The translations under genes were made by a program, and so were the position numbers. Below, in pieces: positions 43,367 through 54,244 of a DNA stretch of 64,000 bases (position 1 is its first letter; every line of letters starts with the position of its first letter). Source of the stretch: an uncultured Bacteroidales bacterium (GTDB lineage Bacteria; Bacteroidota; Bacteroidia; Bacteroidales; UBA932). A model generated the notes under the pieces. The model had not been told where the DNA came from and searched no databases. It worked only from the letters and a program-made list of their open reading frames with translations. The stretch lies in the NCBI GenBank assembly GCA_944323785.1, contig CALUTU010000007.1, positions 1-64,000 on the forward strand, in the 5' to 3' direction.

Positions 43367-44181
43367 ATCGCTGTACTTTTTCTGATGTCGTTTTTGTTTC
43401 TTGCAGTGCATACTATCTGGTCTGAGAACTTCAGATTGACTACGGAGTATCTTTCCCATCCGTATGCCGGTACAATCTGCTTGTAATAGGCCTTTAGTTT
43501 TGCAAATTTATAATCAATATTTTCAATTGCGCCAAAAATTATTTTCTGGTCACCTACGGAGGTGTAGAATACGATGTCTCCGTTCTCTTCTACATAAATC
43601 TGCTGTATGAGAGAATTCCATACCGGATGGCGGTCCAGCCAGAGCGCCAGGCTGATAATCTGTCCGACCCACTTCCGGTCGGTCTCTTCCGGCACTCCCC
43701 TGTAGCCTTCTTCCAGACGGACGGGGATGTGGCCTGAGACTATGGGCACGTATGAGGTGAATGTGCTGACCCACGGGAAGATATATCCTGTGTCATCGAT
43801 GTAGAAGGCTCCGCTGCCGGTCTGTATGCGGATGACGGGTCTTCTTTGGGTGATACTGATATCAAGAATTCCGTCATTTGCAATGGATGCATCGCTTTTT
43901 TTTATTGCGCTGCGGCTGTTGAGCAGGTCCTCGATGTCGTGCAGATTGATCTCGTCTCTGGGGCGGTCTATCGGACTGACGGCAGAGGAGGTCAGGATGC
44001 TCCTTATGTCGCCGGGAGAGACGAACCGGTTGACGGCACTGTCCAGAATCCGCACAGATACGTCGGTGCACATGACTTCCCTTGCTCCTTTCCGTGCGAG
44101 GATGGATGCGGCCGCGAAGTATCCGCAGAATATCAGCACTGCGATACCCATGAGGATGTATGTGACGACTTTCTTAAGCAT
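43363..44181 (-). CDS. ftsQ: Cell division protein FtsQ
   Basis: A bitopic divisome protein, 272 residues: one membrane helix (about 7-28), a POTRA/FtsQ periplasmic domain (RILDSAVNRFVSPGDIRSIL, then LLNSRSAIKKSDASIANDG) and a beta domain. Sequence conservation is weak in this family; the position between murC (8 nt overlap) and ftsA supports the call. Confidence 0.88.
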   Translation of the reverse strand: MLKKVVTYILMGIAVLIFCGYFAAASILARKGAREVMCTDVSVRILDSAVNRFVSPGDIRSILTSSAVSPIDRPRDEINLHDIEDLLNSRSAIKKSDASIANDGILDISITQRRPVIRIQTGSGAFYIDDTGYIFPWVSTFTSYVPIVSGHIPVRLEEGYRGVPEETDRKWVGQIISLALWLDRHPVWNSLIQQIYVEENGDIVFYTSVGDQKIIFGAIENIDYKFAKLKAYYKQIVPAYGWERYSVVNLKFSDQIVCTARNKNDIRKSTAI

Positions 44182-45532
44182 ATTTTTCTTTCAGCAGGCT
44201 CTCTATGGGTGTTACGAACCGGTCTATGTCTCCTGCCCCGAAGGTCACGAGGATATCCGTGTCCCTGTCTCCGATCTCGGCGAGCAGGTTCTGTTTTTCC
44301 ACTATTTTCTTATCGGACAGGTTGATTCTGTCGAGTATCATTTCCGATGACACTCCTGGAATGGGCTCCTCGCGGGCCGGATATATGGGCAGCAGGATGA
44401 CAGAGTCCAGCAGGCTCAGACTGGAGGCGAACTCCGGATAGAAGTCCTTTGTCCTCGAGTACAGGTGGGGCTGGAAGATACCGCATATTCTCCGTCCCGG
44501 CCAGATCTGCCGGATGGAGGTTATGGTGGCCGCCAGTTCGGCCGGATGGTGGGCGTAGTCGTCTATGTAGGTGTGTCCGGGGATGTTGAGCCTTATGTCA
44601 AAACGCCGTACCACTCCGCTGAATGTGGATATGGCTTTCCTGATGCTGTCTGCGGGTACTCCGTGCAGCAGGGCCATTGCGGCTGCTGCAGTGGCGTTCT
44701 CGATATAGACCAGTCCTGGCACTCCGGCATGGAAGTCCCGGAAGGCTCCCGACGGGGTGTTGAGGGTGAAATACATCCGTCCACTTCCGTCCGATACGAT
44801 GTCCGAGGCGTGGAAGTCTCCTCCCTCTCCGTATGTCAGGATGTCCGCCCGTACTCCGGCCGAACGGAACCGCTCCTCAAGTCCCTTTTTAATTACCAGA
44901 TATCTGTCGGTCTGAAGTCCGAACTTGACGAAGGTACGCCGCAGGTCCTCGATGTCGGAATAGATGTCCAGATGGTCGGCGTCCATGGATGTGACCACGG
45001 CAGCTTCCGGATGCAGGTGCAGGAACGAGCGGTCGAATTCATCGGCCTCGGCCACGATGACGTCGTTGTCGCCCAGCAGAAGGTTGGTGCCGTAGTTCTT
45101 GGAGATGCCGCCCAGGAATGCCGTGCAGCCTTCCCCTGACTCGGCGAGAATGTGGGCCAGCATGGTGCTGGTGGTGGTCTTGCCGTGAGTGCCGGAGACG
45201 GCCAGGCACCGCTTGCCCGAGGTTATCTCTCCAAGGGCCTCTGCCCGTTTTACTATGCGGTAGCCGTGCTCGCGGACATAGACCATCTCCGCCATGTCGG
45301 AGGGCACGGCCGGTGTGTAGATGACCAGAGTCTCCTCCGGTACAGGCGGTATCAGCGATACGTTGCTGTCAAAATGCACCGGGATGCCCTCTCTCTCCAG
45401 GGCTTCGGTCACGGGAGACGGTGTCCTGTCGTATCCGGATACATTGAGTCCGGCATGGCGGCAGTACCGGGCTATCGCGCTCATGCCGATGCCTCCTATT
45501 CCTATGAAATATACGTGACTGTATCTGCTCAT
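44174..45532 (-). CDS. murC: UDP-N-acetylmuramate-L-alanine ligase
   Basis: Adds L-Ala to UDP-MurNAc, the first stem-peptide step. The 452-residue protein has the N-terminal Rossmann motif YFIGIGGIGMSAIARY, the ATP loop SGTHGKTTTSTMLAH (about 114-128), EADEFDRSFLHL and the C-terminal DDYAHHPAELAATI. It starts 7 bp after murG. Confidence 0.96.
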   Translation of the reverse strand: MSRYSHVYFIGIGGIGMSAIARYCRHAGLNVSGYDRTPSPVTEALEREGIPVHFDSNVSLIPPVPEETLVIYTPAVPSDMAEMVYVREHGYRIVKRAEALGEITSGKRCLAVSGTHGKTTTSTMLAHILAESGEGCTAFLGGISKNYGTNLLLGDNDVIVAEADEFDRSFLHLHPEAAVVTSMDADHLDIYSDIEDLRRTFVKFGLQTDRYLVIKKGLEERFRSAGVRADILTYGEGGDFHASDIVSDGSGRMYFTLNTPSGAFRDFHAGVPGLVYIENATAAAAMALLHGVPADSIRKAISTFSGVVRRFDIRLNIPGHTYIDDYAHHPAELAATITSIRQIWPGRRICGIFQPHLYSRTKDFYPEFASSLSLLDSVILLPIYPAREEPIPGVSSEMILDRINLSDKKIVEKQNLLAEIGDRDTDILVTFGAGDIDRFVTPIESLLKEKYA

Positions 45533-45539
45533 GTCTTAA

Positions 45540-46673
45540 TTATCTTATCAGTGCCAGTATTTCTCCGGCTATGACCGCAGCCGCGTCCGGCCTGGCCAGC
45601 CTGAGGATATTCTGTTCAAGTTCCGCTATCCTTTGCCTGTCAGCCAGAAGCTCCTCTATGGCCGGAAACAGGTCTGCTGCGGCCCTGTCATCGCATACCA
45701 GGGAGGCGGCGTCCTGGTCCACCAGTGCCATGGCATTGTGGGTCTGGTGATCTTCGGCAACATTGGGGGAGGGAACGAATATAGTGGCCTTGCCTACGGC
45801 GCACAGTTCCGATATGGTCCCGGCTCCGGCTCTGGAGACCACTATGTCTGCGGCGGCGAAAGCCAGATCCATCCTGGATATGAAGTCGCAGTTGCGGACG
45901 TTGCCGCATATCCTGAGTCCGTCTTTCTCAAAAGTGCCCTCCAGGGTACCGAACAGTTTCGAGACGGATGAAGCATATCCCTTGCCGCTCTGCCATATTA
46001 TCTGGTATGGAAATTTGCCGCTGTTTTTCCGGCACGCGGTGCTCATTACGGAGTTGAACGTGCCGCAGCCTCCGCTGCCGCCCACAATCAGGACTGTGGG
46101 CAGGGACGGATTCAGGGAGAACATCTCCTGTCCCGCCCGTCTCTCCTCATCCGTGCAGGGGTGCATGTTGTCCCGGATGGGGTTGCCGGTCATCAGGATG
46201 CGGTCAGCGGGGAAAAAACGTTCCATGCCGCTATAGGCCACACATATCCTCCGGGCTTTTTTCCCCACGATCTTGTTGGTCAGTCCCGCATAGGAGTTCT
46301 GTTCCTGTATGAGGGTGGGGATGCCTTTCGCCTCCGCCCTCCAGAGCATGGGCGCACTGGCATATCCGCCGACTCCCACCACTGCGTCAGGGCGGAACTC
46401 CTTTATGATTCTGCCGGCCTTGCAGACGCTTTTGAGCACCTTGAACGGCACGGACAGATTGGCGGCCGTCAGTCTTCTCTGCAGTCCGGCCACCGGCAGG
46501 CCTATTATCCTGTAACCGGCAGCGGGAACTTTTTCCATTTCCATTTTCCCTTCCGCTCCGACAAACAGTATCTCTATGTCGGGCTCTATCTTTTTGAGAG
46601 CCCCGGCTATCGAGAGGGCGGGATAGATATGCCCTCCCGTGCCTCCTCCGCTGATTATGATTCTGTGCTGCAT
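45540..46673 (-). CDS. murG: UDP-GlcNAc:lipid I transferase
   Basis: MurG makes lipid II at the inner face of the membrane. The 377-residue protein starts MQHRIIISGGGTGGHIYPAL; the frame is open for 93 more codons upstream, but those are an out-of-frame shadow of ftsW, and the GGGTGGH motif must lie at the N-terminus. GVGGYASAPMLWRAEAKGIP, the GGSGG loop, VVSRAGAGTISEL and FVPSPNVAEDHQTHNA are present. It overlaps the ftsW end by 19 nt. Confidence 0.96.
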   Translation of the reverse strand: MQHRIIISGGGTGGHIYPALSIAGALKKIEPDIEILFVGAEGKMEMEKVPAAGYRIIGLPVAGLQRRLTAANLSVPFKVLKSVCKAGRIIKEFRPDAVVGVGGYASAPMLWRAEAKGIPTLIQEQNSYAGLTNKIVGKKARRICVAYSGMERFFPADRILMTGNPIRDNMHPCTDEERRAGQEMFSLNPSLPTVLIVGGSGGCGTFNSVMSTACRKNSGKFPYQIIWQSGKGYASSVSKLFGTLEGTFEKDGLRICGNVRNCDFISRMDLAFAAADIVVSRAGAGTISELCAVGKATIFVPSPNVAEDHQTHNAMALVDQDAASLVCDDRAAADLFPAIEELLADRQRIAELEQNILRLARPDAAAVIAGEILALIR

Positions 46674-47848
46674 GACTGTGCCTCCTTCTGTGCTTTGAGT
46701 TTCATGTCCTTGATTACGATAGTCCTGTTGACTGACAGGATGATGCCGAACGCGCTGCTCATGATGATGAGCGACGAGCCTCCGCGGCTGATCATCGGCA
46801 GGGTCTGGCCCGTGACGGGGATGATGCCCGTGTTGACGAAGATGTGCAGGAAGGCCTGGAGGGTTATCAGCGTGGACAGCCCCAGAACGGTGATGAGCGA
46901 GAAGTCTTTCCTGCAGGATGCCGCGATCCTGAGACAGCGGTAGAAGAACCACAGATACAGGAATATTACGAAGGCTCCTCCTATCAGTCCGTATTCCTCC
47001 ACTATGATCGAGTAGATGTAGTCGTCGTATGCATTGGGCAGGATGTCGCGCTTTATGCTGTTGCCCGGACCGCGGCCCAGTATGCCGCCGAGCTGGATGG
47101 CTTCCCTGGCCTGTCTCTCCTGGAACTGCTTGTCCTCGAGTTCCTGCAGTTCAGCCGCGCTCATCTCTTCCTCATCGTCGCTGAAGTGTCTCTCCACTCT
47201 GGCCGTGAACGTGTCTATTCGGGAGAACACGCCTGTGAATGTGTGGATTACAAATACCAGGCTTACGGCTCCTATCACGATGGGAACGGTCCAGAGTACG
47301 AACTTCTTGGGTATCTTTGAGCAGATGAGGATGATGAAGGATACGAAGCAGATAATCAGGGTGGCCGAGACGCTGCCCATCAGACAGAGCAGACAGGCGA
47401 TGCCCAGCGGCAGCAGTATCTTCAATGCGTAGTCCTTGAAAGTGTCGAACTTGGACACCTCTATCACCCTGGCCAGGTACAGTACGATGGTTATCTTGGC
47501 TATCTCGGAGGGCTGTATGCTTATGCCGGCTATGGTGATGGTCCTGAGCTGATGGGTTATGACCGGTATGGCCAGAAGTATGATGGAACCGGCCATGAGC
47601 CAGTAAGAGCCCCGGCGGTAAAGTCTGAGCGGTATCTTGTAGCACAGCAGTACCATTAGAAATCCGGCCAGAAAATATCCCGCCTGGCGCAGCATGATGC
47701 TGAACGGTGTGGTGTCACCGCGGTATGCCAGGGCACTGGAGGCGGAGTATACCACGGCCAGGGAGATCATCGCGAAGAGAAGGAAGATCACCCAGATGGC
47801 CCTGTCGCCTTTTAACTTGCCGATTCTATTTTCCAGTACTGTGCTCAT
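46655..47848 (-). CDS. ftsW: FtsW/RodA-family glycan polymerase
   Basis: The septal peptidoglycan glycosyltransferase partner of the class B PBP. The 397-residue protein has about ten membrane helices, the SEDS signatures ISIQPSEIAKITIVLYLA and VNTGIIPVTGQTLPMISRGG, and a large loop with a charged insert (HFSDDEEEMSAAELQELEDK). One base pair separates it from murD. Confidence 0.95.
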   Translation of the reverse strand: MSTVLENRIGKLKGDRAIWVIFLLFAMISLAVVYSASSALAYRGDTTPFSIMLRQAGYFLAGFLMVLLCYKIPLRLYRRGSYWLMAGSIILLAIPVITHQLRTITIAGISIQPSEIAKITIVLYLARVIEVSKFDTFKDYALKILLPLGIACLLCLMGSVSATLIICFVSFIILICSKIPKKFVLWTVPIVIGAVSLVFVIHTFTGVFSRIDTFTARVERHFSDDEEEMSAAELQELEDKQFQERQAREAIQLGGILGRGPGNSIKRDILPNAYDDYIYSIIVEEYGLIGGAFVIFLYLWFFYRCLRIAASCRKDFSLITVLGLSTLITLQAFLHIFVNTGIIPVTGQTLPMISRGGSSLIIMSSAFGIILSVNRTIVIKDMKLKAQKEAQSCSTES

Positions 47849-47849
47849 A

Positions 47850-49184
47850 CTAAAGTTCTCTTACAGCCTGTTTGAACTGACGCCCCCTGTCCTCATAGTT
47901 CCTGAACAGGTCAAAGCTGGCACAGCACGGGGAGAGCAGCACCACGTCTCCGTCCTGGGCCAGTCTGCTGGCTTTCTCCACGGCTTCTTTGGCCGAGGAT
48001 GCGTCTTCGATGGTCCCGAGTATAGGACTGAATGACTCGTGCAGTTTCCGGTTGTCCTTTCCGAGGCAGATCAGAGCCTTTACCTTGGCCTTGACCAGAT
48101 CGGCTATCTCCGAATAGTCGTTGCCCTTGTCTGTGCCTCCGGCAATCCAGACCACCGGCCGGTCCATGCATTCCAGTGCGTACCATGTGGAATTGACGTT
48201 GGTGGCCTTGGAATCATTGATGTAGAGCACTCCGCCGACGCTCATCACATTCTCCAGGCGATGCTCGATGTTCTTGAATGTGGCCAGGCTCCGCCGTATG
48301 ACATCATTGGTGATGTTCATAATCTTACCGGCTATGGCTGCGGCCATGGAGTTGTAGATGTTGTGCTTGCCTTTCAGGGACAGTTCTTCCGTGGGCAGGA
48401 TGCATTCCTGACCGTCGTAACGCACGGTTATGCTCTTGTCGTCGGCGAACGCACCTTCCTTTACCTCATGCTTCTCGGAGAATGGCAGCATCCTGGCCCT
48501 CAGGACTATCTCCTTGATATGCCCGACAGTGACGGTGTCGTCGTCGCAGAAGATGAAGCAGTCCTGTTCGGACATGTTCCTGGTGATGCGGAACTTGGCC
48601 TTCACGTAGTTCTGCATGTCGTGACCGTAGCGGTCCAGGTGGTCAGGGGTGATATTGAGGATGATGGCTATGTCGGCCTTGAAGTCATACATGCCGTCAA
48701 GCTGGAAACTGCTGAGTTCCAGTACATAGATGTCAAAGCCTTCGGTCGCCACCTGATAGGCGTAGCTCTTGCCGATGTTGCCGGCCAGCCCTACGTTAAG
48801 GCCTGCGTTGCGGAGCATATAGTAGATGAGCGAGGTGGTCGTGGTCTTGCCGTTGCTGCCGGTGACGCAGATCTTCCTGGCGCGGTCATACCTGCCGGCG
48901 AACTCTATCTCCGATATCACCGGTATGCCGGCCTTGATGGCCTCGCTGACTATCGGGGCCGTGTCCGGTATCCCCGGACTTTTTATTATCTCGTCGGCAT
49001 TGAGAATCCTGTCACTGGTGTGACCGCCTTCCTCATAGGCTATACCGTACTTGTCGAGAGTAGCCTTCGCTTCCGGCGATAAGGAGCTGTTGTCGGACAG
49101 AAAGATGTCCAGACCCTTTACTTTTGCGAGGACGGCGGCTCCTACGCCGCTCTCACCGCCTCCGAGTGCTACAATCCGTTTCAT
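47850..49184 (-). CDS. murD: UDP-MurNAc-L-alanine:D-glutamate ligase
   Basis: Adds D-Glu to UDP-MurNAc-L-Ala. The 444-residue protein starts MKRIVALGGGESGVGAAVLA and carries the ATP loop CVTGSNGKTTTTSLIYY (about 109-125), the central-domain motif LNITPDHLDRYGHDMQNY, and INDSKATNVNSTWYALE plus AGGTDKGNDYSEI in the C-terminal domain. It is 2 bp after mraY. Confidence 0.96.
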   Translation of the reverse strand: MKRIVALGGGESGVGAAVLAKVKGLDIFLSDNSSLSPEAKATLDKYGIAYEEGGHTSDRILNADEIIKSPGIPDTAPIVSEAIKAGIPVISEIEFAGRYDRARKICVTGSNGKTTTTSLIYYMLRNAGLNVGLAGNIGKSYAYQVATEGFDIYVLELSSFQLDGMYDFKADIAIILNITPDHLDRYGHDMQNYVKAKFRITRNMSEQDCFIFCDDDTVTVGHIKEIVLRARMLPFSEKHEVKEGAFADDKSITVRYDGQECILPTEELSLKGKHNIYNSMAAAIAGKIMNITNDVIRRSLATFKNIEHRLENVMSVGGVLYINDSKATNVNSTWYALECMDRPVVWIAGGTDKGNDYSEIADLVKAKVKALICLGKDNRKLHESFSPILGTIEDASSAKEAVEKASRLAQDGDVVLLSPCCASFDLFRNYEDRGRQFKQAVREL

Positions 49185-49186
49185 AT

Positions 49187-50365
49187 TTATCGTATTTTTA
49201 ATGTAATTATCGTCAAAATGGCAAGTATGATGCTGATGAGCCAGAAGCGCATGACAATCTTGGCCTCAGGTATGGCCCTGGCAGGTTTGCTGATCAGGGC
49301 GGGTACTCCCTCTTTCTGGAAGTGGTGGTGCAGCGGGGACATCTTGAACACTCTGCGCCCCTCACCGTATTTTTTCTTGGTGTATTTGAAATACAGTCTC
49401 TGGATGATGACCGAGAGCGACTCGGCCAGGAAGATACCGCACAGTATCGGCAGCAGCAGCTCCTTGCGGATGAGGACTGCAACGACTCCGATGATACCGC
49501 CCAGAGCAAGGCTGCCTGTGTCTCCCATGAACACCTGTGCAGGATAGGAGTTGTACCACAGGAATCCCAGTAAGGCTCCTATCAGGGCAGACATATAGAC
49601 TACTATCTCGCCTGATTCCGGAATGTACATGATGTTGAGGTAGTCAGCGTAGATGACGTTTCCGGAGAAGTATGCCAGAATACCCAGGACGGCTCCGACT
49701 ATGGCGGTGATACCGGCGGCGAGGCCGTCCATGCCGTCAGTCAGATTGGTGCCGTTGGATACGGCCGTGATGATGAAAATTATTACAAGTATGTATATTA
49801 TGACTTGAAGCAGTTCCTTGGTCTTGCCGCTTCCAATGGTCAGCCAGGCGTAATCGAACTCGTTGTTCTTGACGAACGGTATGGTGGTCAGGGTGCTGAT
49901 GGTATCCTCGTGTACGCATATCGTGATACCGACAGCCAGCCCAAGGATGACTTGCCCCACGATCTTGTATTTGCCGGGCATCCCTTCCTTGTTTTTCCGG
50001 AATACCTTGATGTAATCGTCTGCGAATCCGAGGCATCCCAGCCATACGAGAGTTATCAGCAGCAGCTGGATGTACATATTGGTCAGGTCTCCGAACAGCA
50101 GTACTGCGACGAGTATCGCGCCGAGGATGAGTACGCCGCCCATCGTGGGGGTGCCCTTCTTGGCCAGCTGCCCTTCCAGACCCAGATTACGGATCTCCTC
50201 CCCGAGCTGCTTGCGCTGCATGTATTTTATGAACTTCTTTCCGAAGCAGAGAATCAGGACTATCGCAGTGATGCTCGCCAGGATGGAACGCACTGAGATG
50301 TACTGCATGATTCCCGAGCCGGGGAAGTCCAGATACTGAAAATGTTCGAATATATGATATATCAT
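49187..50365 (-). CDS. mraY: Phospho-MurNAc-pentapeptide transferase
   Basis: Makes lipid I on undecaprenyl phosphate. The 392-residue protein has about ten membrane helices and the motifs [26 protein letters not shown] with the Asp pair, [12 protein letters not shown] and [11 protein letters not shown]. The start overlaps murE by 4 nt. Confidence 0.96.
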   Translation of the reverse strand: MIYHIFEHFQYLDFPGSGIMQYISVRSILASITAIVLILCFGKKFIKYMQRKQLGEEIRNLGLEGQLAKKGTPTMGGVLILGAILVAVLLFGDLTNMYIQLLLITLVWLGCLGFADDYIKVFRKNKEGMPGKYKIVGQVILGLAVGITICVHEDTISTLTTIPFVKNNEFDYAWLTIGSGKTKELLQVIIYILVIIFIITAVSNGTNLTDGMDGLAAGITAIVGAVLGILAYFSGNVIYADYLNIMYIPESGEIVVYMSALIGALLGFLWYNSYPAQVFMGDTGSLALGGIIGVVAVLIRKELLLPILCGIFLAESLSVIIQRLYFKYTKKKYGEGRRVFKMSPLHHHFQKEGVPALISKPARAIPEAKIVMRFWLISIILAILTIITLKIR

Positions 50366-51813
50366 AGTGCCTCCTTAATGATTTCCTTGTCGTCAAAATG
50401 CGATTTTACGCCGTTTACTATCTGGTAGTCCTCGTGCCCCTTGCCGGCTACGAGTACGATGGCGCCGTCCGGTGCTGTCATTATGGCCGTGCGGATGGCT
50501 TCCCGGCGGTCAGTGATGAAGATGGACCTGGCCATGCCCTCCGCATCCAGTCCTTCCTTCATGTCTCCGATGATGTCCTCCGGCTTCTCGAAGCGGGGGT
50601 TGTCGGAGGTGATGACCAGGCGGTCTGCGTAGCGGGCTCCGATGGCGGCCATTTCGGGCCGCTTTGTGCGGTCCCGGTTGCCGCCGCAGCCGAAGACGGC
50701 TATGACGGGAGCACCGCCACTGATCTCCCGGAGTGTCCTGAGCACGTTTTCCAGTGCGTCCGGGGTATGGGCGTAGTCTACAACTGCCGTTATCCCCCTC
50801 TGTCCTTTGAAGTATTCCATCCTGCCCGGTACAGGCCCCATTGCACTGATGCTTCTCAGCACTTCCTCCCTGTCTGCGCCCAGCAGCATGGCAGCTCCGT
50901 ATACCGCGCAGATATTGTGTGCGTTGTAGTCTCCGATGAACCGGGTCCACACCTCGGTCCCGTTAATATTCAGGAGGTATCCTTCCAGGCTGCGCTCCAC
51001 TATCCGGACCTTGAACTCGGCCATGCTGCCCTCGGAGTATCTGTAGACCCTTGCGGCCGTGTTCTGAACCATTATGGAGGCGTTCCTGTCGTCGGAGTTT
51101 ATCAGGGCGAACGAGTCTTTCTCCAGGGAGTCAAACAGGAGCTTCTTGCAGCGGATGTACTCGCTGAAGGTCTTGTGGTAGTCCAGATGGTCGTGGGTGA
51201 TGTTGGTAAATACCGCGCCCCTGAAGTGCAGGCCCCTTACCCGCCCCTGGTGCAGGGCATGGGAACTGACTTCCATAAAACAGAATTCGCAGCCCCTGTC
51301 CGCCATCATGCGCAGGAGGCGGTTGACGGTTATCGGATCCTGGGTGGTGTTGGTGGTCTCGAAACGGTCGTTGCAGACGTAATTGGCTATGGTTGACAGC
51401 AGACCGCAGCAATAGCCCATCCCCGAGAACAGGCGGTACAGCAGGGTGGCTATGGTGGTCTTGCCGTTCGTGCCGGTGACTCCGACCAGGTTCAGCTGAC
51501 GGCTCGGATGTCCGAAGAAATTGCCGGCGATGTCGGCCGCAGCCGCTCTGGAGTCCGCTACCCGGACACCAGTGAGTCCGAGGGATGCAATCTCCTCGGC
51601 GGCCTCAGGCTTGCTGTAGACTGCGGCGCAGGCTCCGGCCTCGGCCGCTTTCCGGATGTATGCGTGCCCGTCGCTCTCGAATCCGTCTATGGCGATGAAC
51701 AGACTGCCCGCAGAGCATTGCCTTGAGTCGGAAGCCACGTCTGTGATATCCTTGTTCTGTCGGCCTGTCGTCTCCAGCACTTCTATACCTTTTAATATAT
51801 TGTCCAGTCTCAT
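50362..51813 (-). CDS. murE: UDP-MurNAc-tripeptide ligase (meso-DAP adding)
   Basis: Adds the third stem residue. The 483-residue protein has [18 protein letters not shown] (about 109-126), [33 protein letters not shown] and [12 protein letters not shown]; the DNPR motif is the one associated with meso-diaminopimelate specificity. It starts 4 bp after the ftsI stop. Confidence 0.95.
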   Translation of the reverse strand: MRLDNILKGIEVLETTGRQNKDITDVASDSRQCSAGSLFIAIDGFESDGHAYIRKAAEAGACAAVYSKPEAAEEIASLGLTGVRVADSRAAAADIAGNFFGHPSRQLNLVGVTGTNGKTTIATLLYRLFSGMGYCCGLLSTIANYVCNDRFETTNTTQDPITVNRLLRMMADRGCEFCFMEVSSHALHQGRVRGLHFRGAVFTNITHDHLDYHKTFSEYIRCKKLLFDSLEKDSFALINSDDRNASIMVQNTAARVYRYSEGSMAEFKVRIVERSLEGYLLNINGTEVWTRFIGDYNAHNICAVYGAAMLLGADREEVLRSISAMGPVPGRMEYFKGQRGITAVVDYAHTPDALENVLRTLREISGGAPVIAVFGCGGNRDRTKRPEMAAIGARYADRLVITSDNPRFEKPEDIIGDMKEGLDAEGMARSIFITDRREAIRTAIMTAPDGAIVLVAGKGHEDYQIVNGVKSHFDDKEIIKEAL

Positions 51814-51817
51814 GTCT

Positions 51818-53917
51818 TTACTGTTTCAATGTCAATGTGATCAGTTTCCCCTTTTCGAGCGGGCTTCCGGCAGTCGGACTCTGTGACGAGACTCTGCCCG
51901 AGCCTTTGAATACGACCTTGTAGCCTTCATTTTCCAGAAGATAGACAGCATCCTTTATCCCCATGCCCTCTACATCCGGTACGATGCCTTGTTCTAAGGT
52001 CAGAGAGCTGATGAACTGTTCTCCGGAGCTTCTGTCCATCTCGACGTGTATCCAGCCGTCTTCCACCGGCCTTGTGCGCATGGGCATGTAGTCCGTCGGC
52101 ATACCTTTCTGTCCTGCCAGCCCGGAGGCTATCCTGGGATTGTCCGGAGGAACCTTGCCCGCTGAATTCAAAGGTTGGTTCCATTCCGGATGGGATGCAT
52201 ATATTTTGTCAGCGATGCGCTTGAATACCGGGGCTGCCCAGGTGGCTCCGTAGAAGTTGCCTCTGGTCTTGCCGGTGTACAGGACTACGATGCAGGAGTA
52301 TTTCGGATCATCGGCCGGGAAATATCCGGCGAAGGAGGCCTGATGCCTGCGATATCCCTCGCTGTCCTCGTATCTGCCGTTTATGGCCACTCTGGCCGTA
52401 CCTGTCTTTCCGGCTATGGCGTATCTTTCGTCATTGCATATCTTGGCCGTACCTCTCTCAACCACCCCCCTGAGAGCCTTTCTGACGGCTTTGAGCGTGT
52501 TCTTGGAGCAGATGGAACCGCTTACCACAGTAGGACCGGAACTCTCTTCAACGATACCGTCCTTCTCGAAGTCCTCAATGAAGTAGGGCCTCATCATCTT
52601 GCCACCGTTGGCTACGGCGTTGTAGAATGTCAGGATGTGCATAGGCGTGACAGTCAGGGCGTAGCCATATCCCAGACTGGCCAGGGTGGAGCCTGACCAC
52701 TGGGGGTCGTCGGGACTGGTTATGTATGCGTAACCTTCTCCTCCTATGTCGAGGTTGAGTTTTTCAACCAGTTTCATATTGTGCAGACGGGACACATAGG
52801 TGGCCGGATCATCTCCGTAGGCCTCGATGATCATCTTGGCGAACGCGATGTTGGATGATTTCTCGAATGCCTCAAGAGCCGTAATCTTGCCGTAGCCGCC
52901 TCTGTGAGTGTCGGTAATCGAGTGCCCGGCGTAATGCCATATTCCATTACCTGCGTCCACTTCGGTATCCAGGGTTATGCAGCCGTCCTCAATCATGGCC
53001 ATCAGGGCTGCCAGCTTTAAGGTGGAACCCGGTTCGGTAGCGTGGGATATGGCGTAGTTGTAGGATTCGTCGAAAGTACCGTCGCTCTTCTTGAACATGT
53101 TGGCGATACCTCTTATGGCGCCTGTCCTGACATCCATTACGATGGCGGTTCCGCCTTCAAACACGTCGCTCCTGGCCAACTGCTCCCTCAGCTCGGTCTC
53201 GGCCGCCTCCTGTATGCGCACGTCTATGGTTGTCCTGATATCGTATCCGTCCACGGCCGGCCGGGCAGGAGCTCCGTTGACCGGTATCCACTGGTCTCCG
53301 AGAGTGCGGTGTACGGTCTGTATGCCTTTCTCGCCGCGCAGCTTGTAGTCGTAAGTAAACTCTATGCCGGTTCCGCCTCCATCGGCGTTGAGATAACCGA
53401 TGGTCCGGTTGGCCAGTTTTCCGTAAGGATTGACTCTCTCGCTGTCAGTGTCAACTATGAGCCCTCCCTTGAACTGTCCGAGTCTGAATACGGGAAAGCG
53501 TCTGATCTCGGCCAGCTCTCCGAAGTCCACTTTGCGGTTGCCTATTTTAAGATATCTCTTGCCGGTCTTTCTGGCGTTGAGCAGTTCGTTCCTGTAGGCT
53601 CTGGCGGACTTGTTCCTGAACATGGCCGACAGGCAGCGGGACAGGGAGTCTATTTTGGGCATCAGGACGCTGTCCGGCATGGCCTTGGAGTCCCAGTGCA
53701 GGTCGTAGACCGGGATGGATACCGCCAGCGGGCGTCCGTCGTAGGAGAGGATGCTGCCTCGGGACGGCTCCAGTACCTGCTCTTTATAGATGTCGTCCAG
53801 CGTAACCCTGTCCTTGTTGACCTGGATGAGGATGATGCGGACTATCGCTCCAAGTCCTGCCAGAAGGAAGACCAGGTATACGTAGATGAATCTGGTAAAT
53901 GTACTTGTCCTGGCCAT
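51818..53917 (-). CDS. ftsI: Class B penicillin-binding protein with PASTA domain (FtsI)
   Basis: The septal transpeptidase. The 699-residue protein has a membrane anchor (about 10-30), a dimerisation domain, and the transpeptidase domain with EPGSTLKLAALM (SxxK), the SSN motif in KSSNIAFAKM, and AGKTGTARV. A single C-terminal PASTA domain (about 640-699, VPDVEGMGIKDAVYLLENEG) is typical of Bacteroidetes FtsI. It lies 3 bp after the FtsL-like gene. Confidence 0.95.
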   Translation of the reverse strand: MARTSTFTRFIYVYLVFLLAGLGAIVRIILIQVNKDRVTLDDIYKEQVLEPSRGSILSYDGRPLAVSIPVYDLHWDSKAMPDSVLMPKIDSLSRCLSAMFRNKSARAYRNELLNARKTGKRYLKIGNRKVDFGELAEIRRFPVFRLGQFKGGLIVDTDSERVNPYGKLANRTIGYLNADGGGTGIEFTYDYKLRGEKGIQTVHRTLGDQWIPVNGAPARPAVDGYDIRTTIDVRIQEAAETELREQLARSDVFEGGTAIVMDVRTGAIRGIANMFKKSDGTFDESYNYAISHATEPGSTLKLAALMAMIEDGCITLDTEVDAGNGIWHYAGHSITDTHRGGYGKITALEAFEKSSNIAFAKMIIEAYGDDPATYVSRLHNMKLVEKLNLDIGGEGYAYITSPDDPQWSGSTLASLGYGYALTVTPMHILTFYNAVANGGKMMRPYFIEDFEKDGIVEESSGPTVVSGSICSKNTLKAVRKALRGVVERGTAKICNDERYAIAGKTGTARVAINGRYEDSEGYRRHQASFAGYFPADDPKYSCIVVLYTGKTRGNFYGATWAAPVFKRIADKIYASHPEWNQPLNSAGKVPPDNPRIASGLAGQKGMPTDYMPMRTRPVEDGWIHVEMDRSSGEQFISSLTLEQGIVPDVEGMGIKDAVYLLENEGYKVVFKGSGRVSSQSPTAGSPLEKGKLITLTLKQ

Positions 53918-53920
53918 ACG

Positions 53921-54244
53921 TCAGTCCTCCTTAAGATTTATTCTCGTGGGCGGAGTGTCAGGAGGCAGAAGCTCCAGACCGTTCTGCTCGAGCAACTGCT
54001 CTATCTCGCCTCTTTTCCCGGAATACAGCAGCCTGGTGTATTTGCCCAGGTATTCCGAGCGCAGATTGCGCAGAGTCTCCTCATTGCGGGCGATTCTTTG
54101 CATGGTGTTGCGTGTCCAGAAATGGATACTGATGTAGACGAGTATTAATATGAAGATATACAGTACGAATTTCCAGTTTTTTGTAATGCTGCGTTTAGCC
54201 AGTATCTGTCCTCCCAGTACGTTTTCCAGAATCTCCTTTTTCAT
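53921..54244 (-). CDS. FtsL-like divisome protein
   Basis: A 107-residue bitopic protein: membrane segment at about residues 25-43 (FVLYIFILILVYISIHFW), then a helical coiled-coil stretch (IARNEETLRNLRSEYLGKYT) and a Pro-rich end. Sequence is too diverged to prove FtsL, but the topology and position between rsmH (4-nt overlap) and ftsI are those of FtsL. Confidence 0.8.
   Translation of the reverse strand: MKKEILENVLGGQILAKRSITKNWKFVLYIFILILVYISIHFWTRNTMQRIARNEETLRNLRSEYLGKYTRLLYSGKRGEIEQLLEQNGLELLPPDTPPTRINLKED

Noticed and set aside
46674-46952. 93-codon upstream extension of murG
   Set aside because: It lies inside ftsW in another frame; MurG proteins begin close to the GGGTGGH motif.
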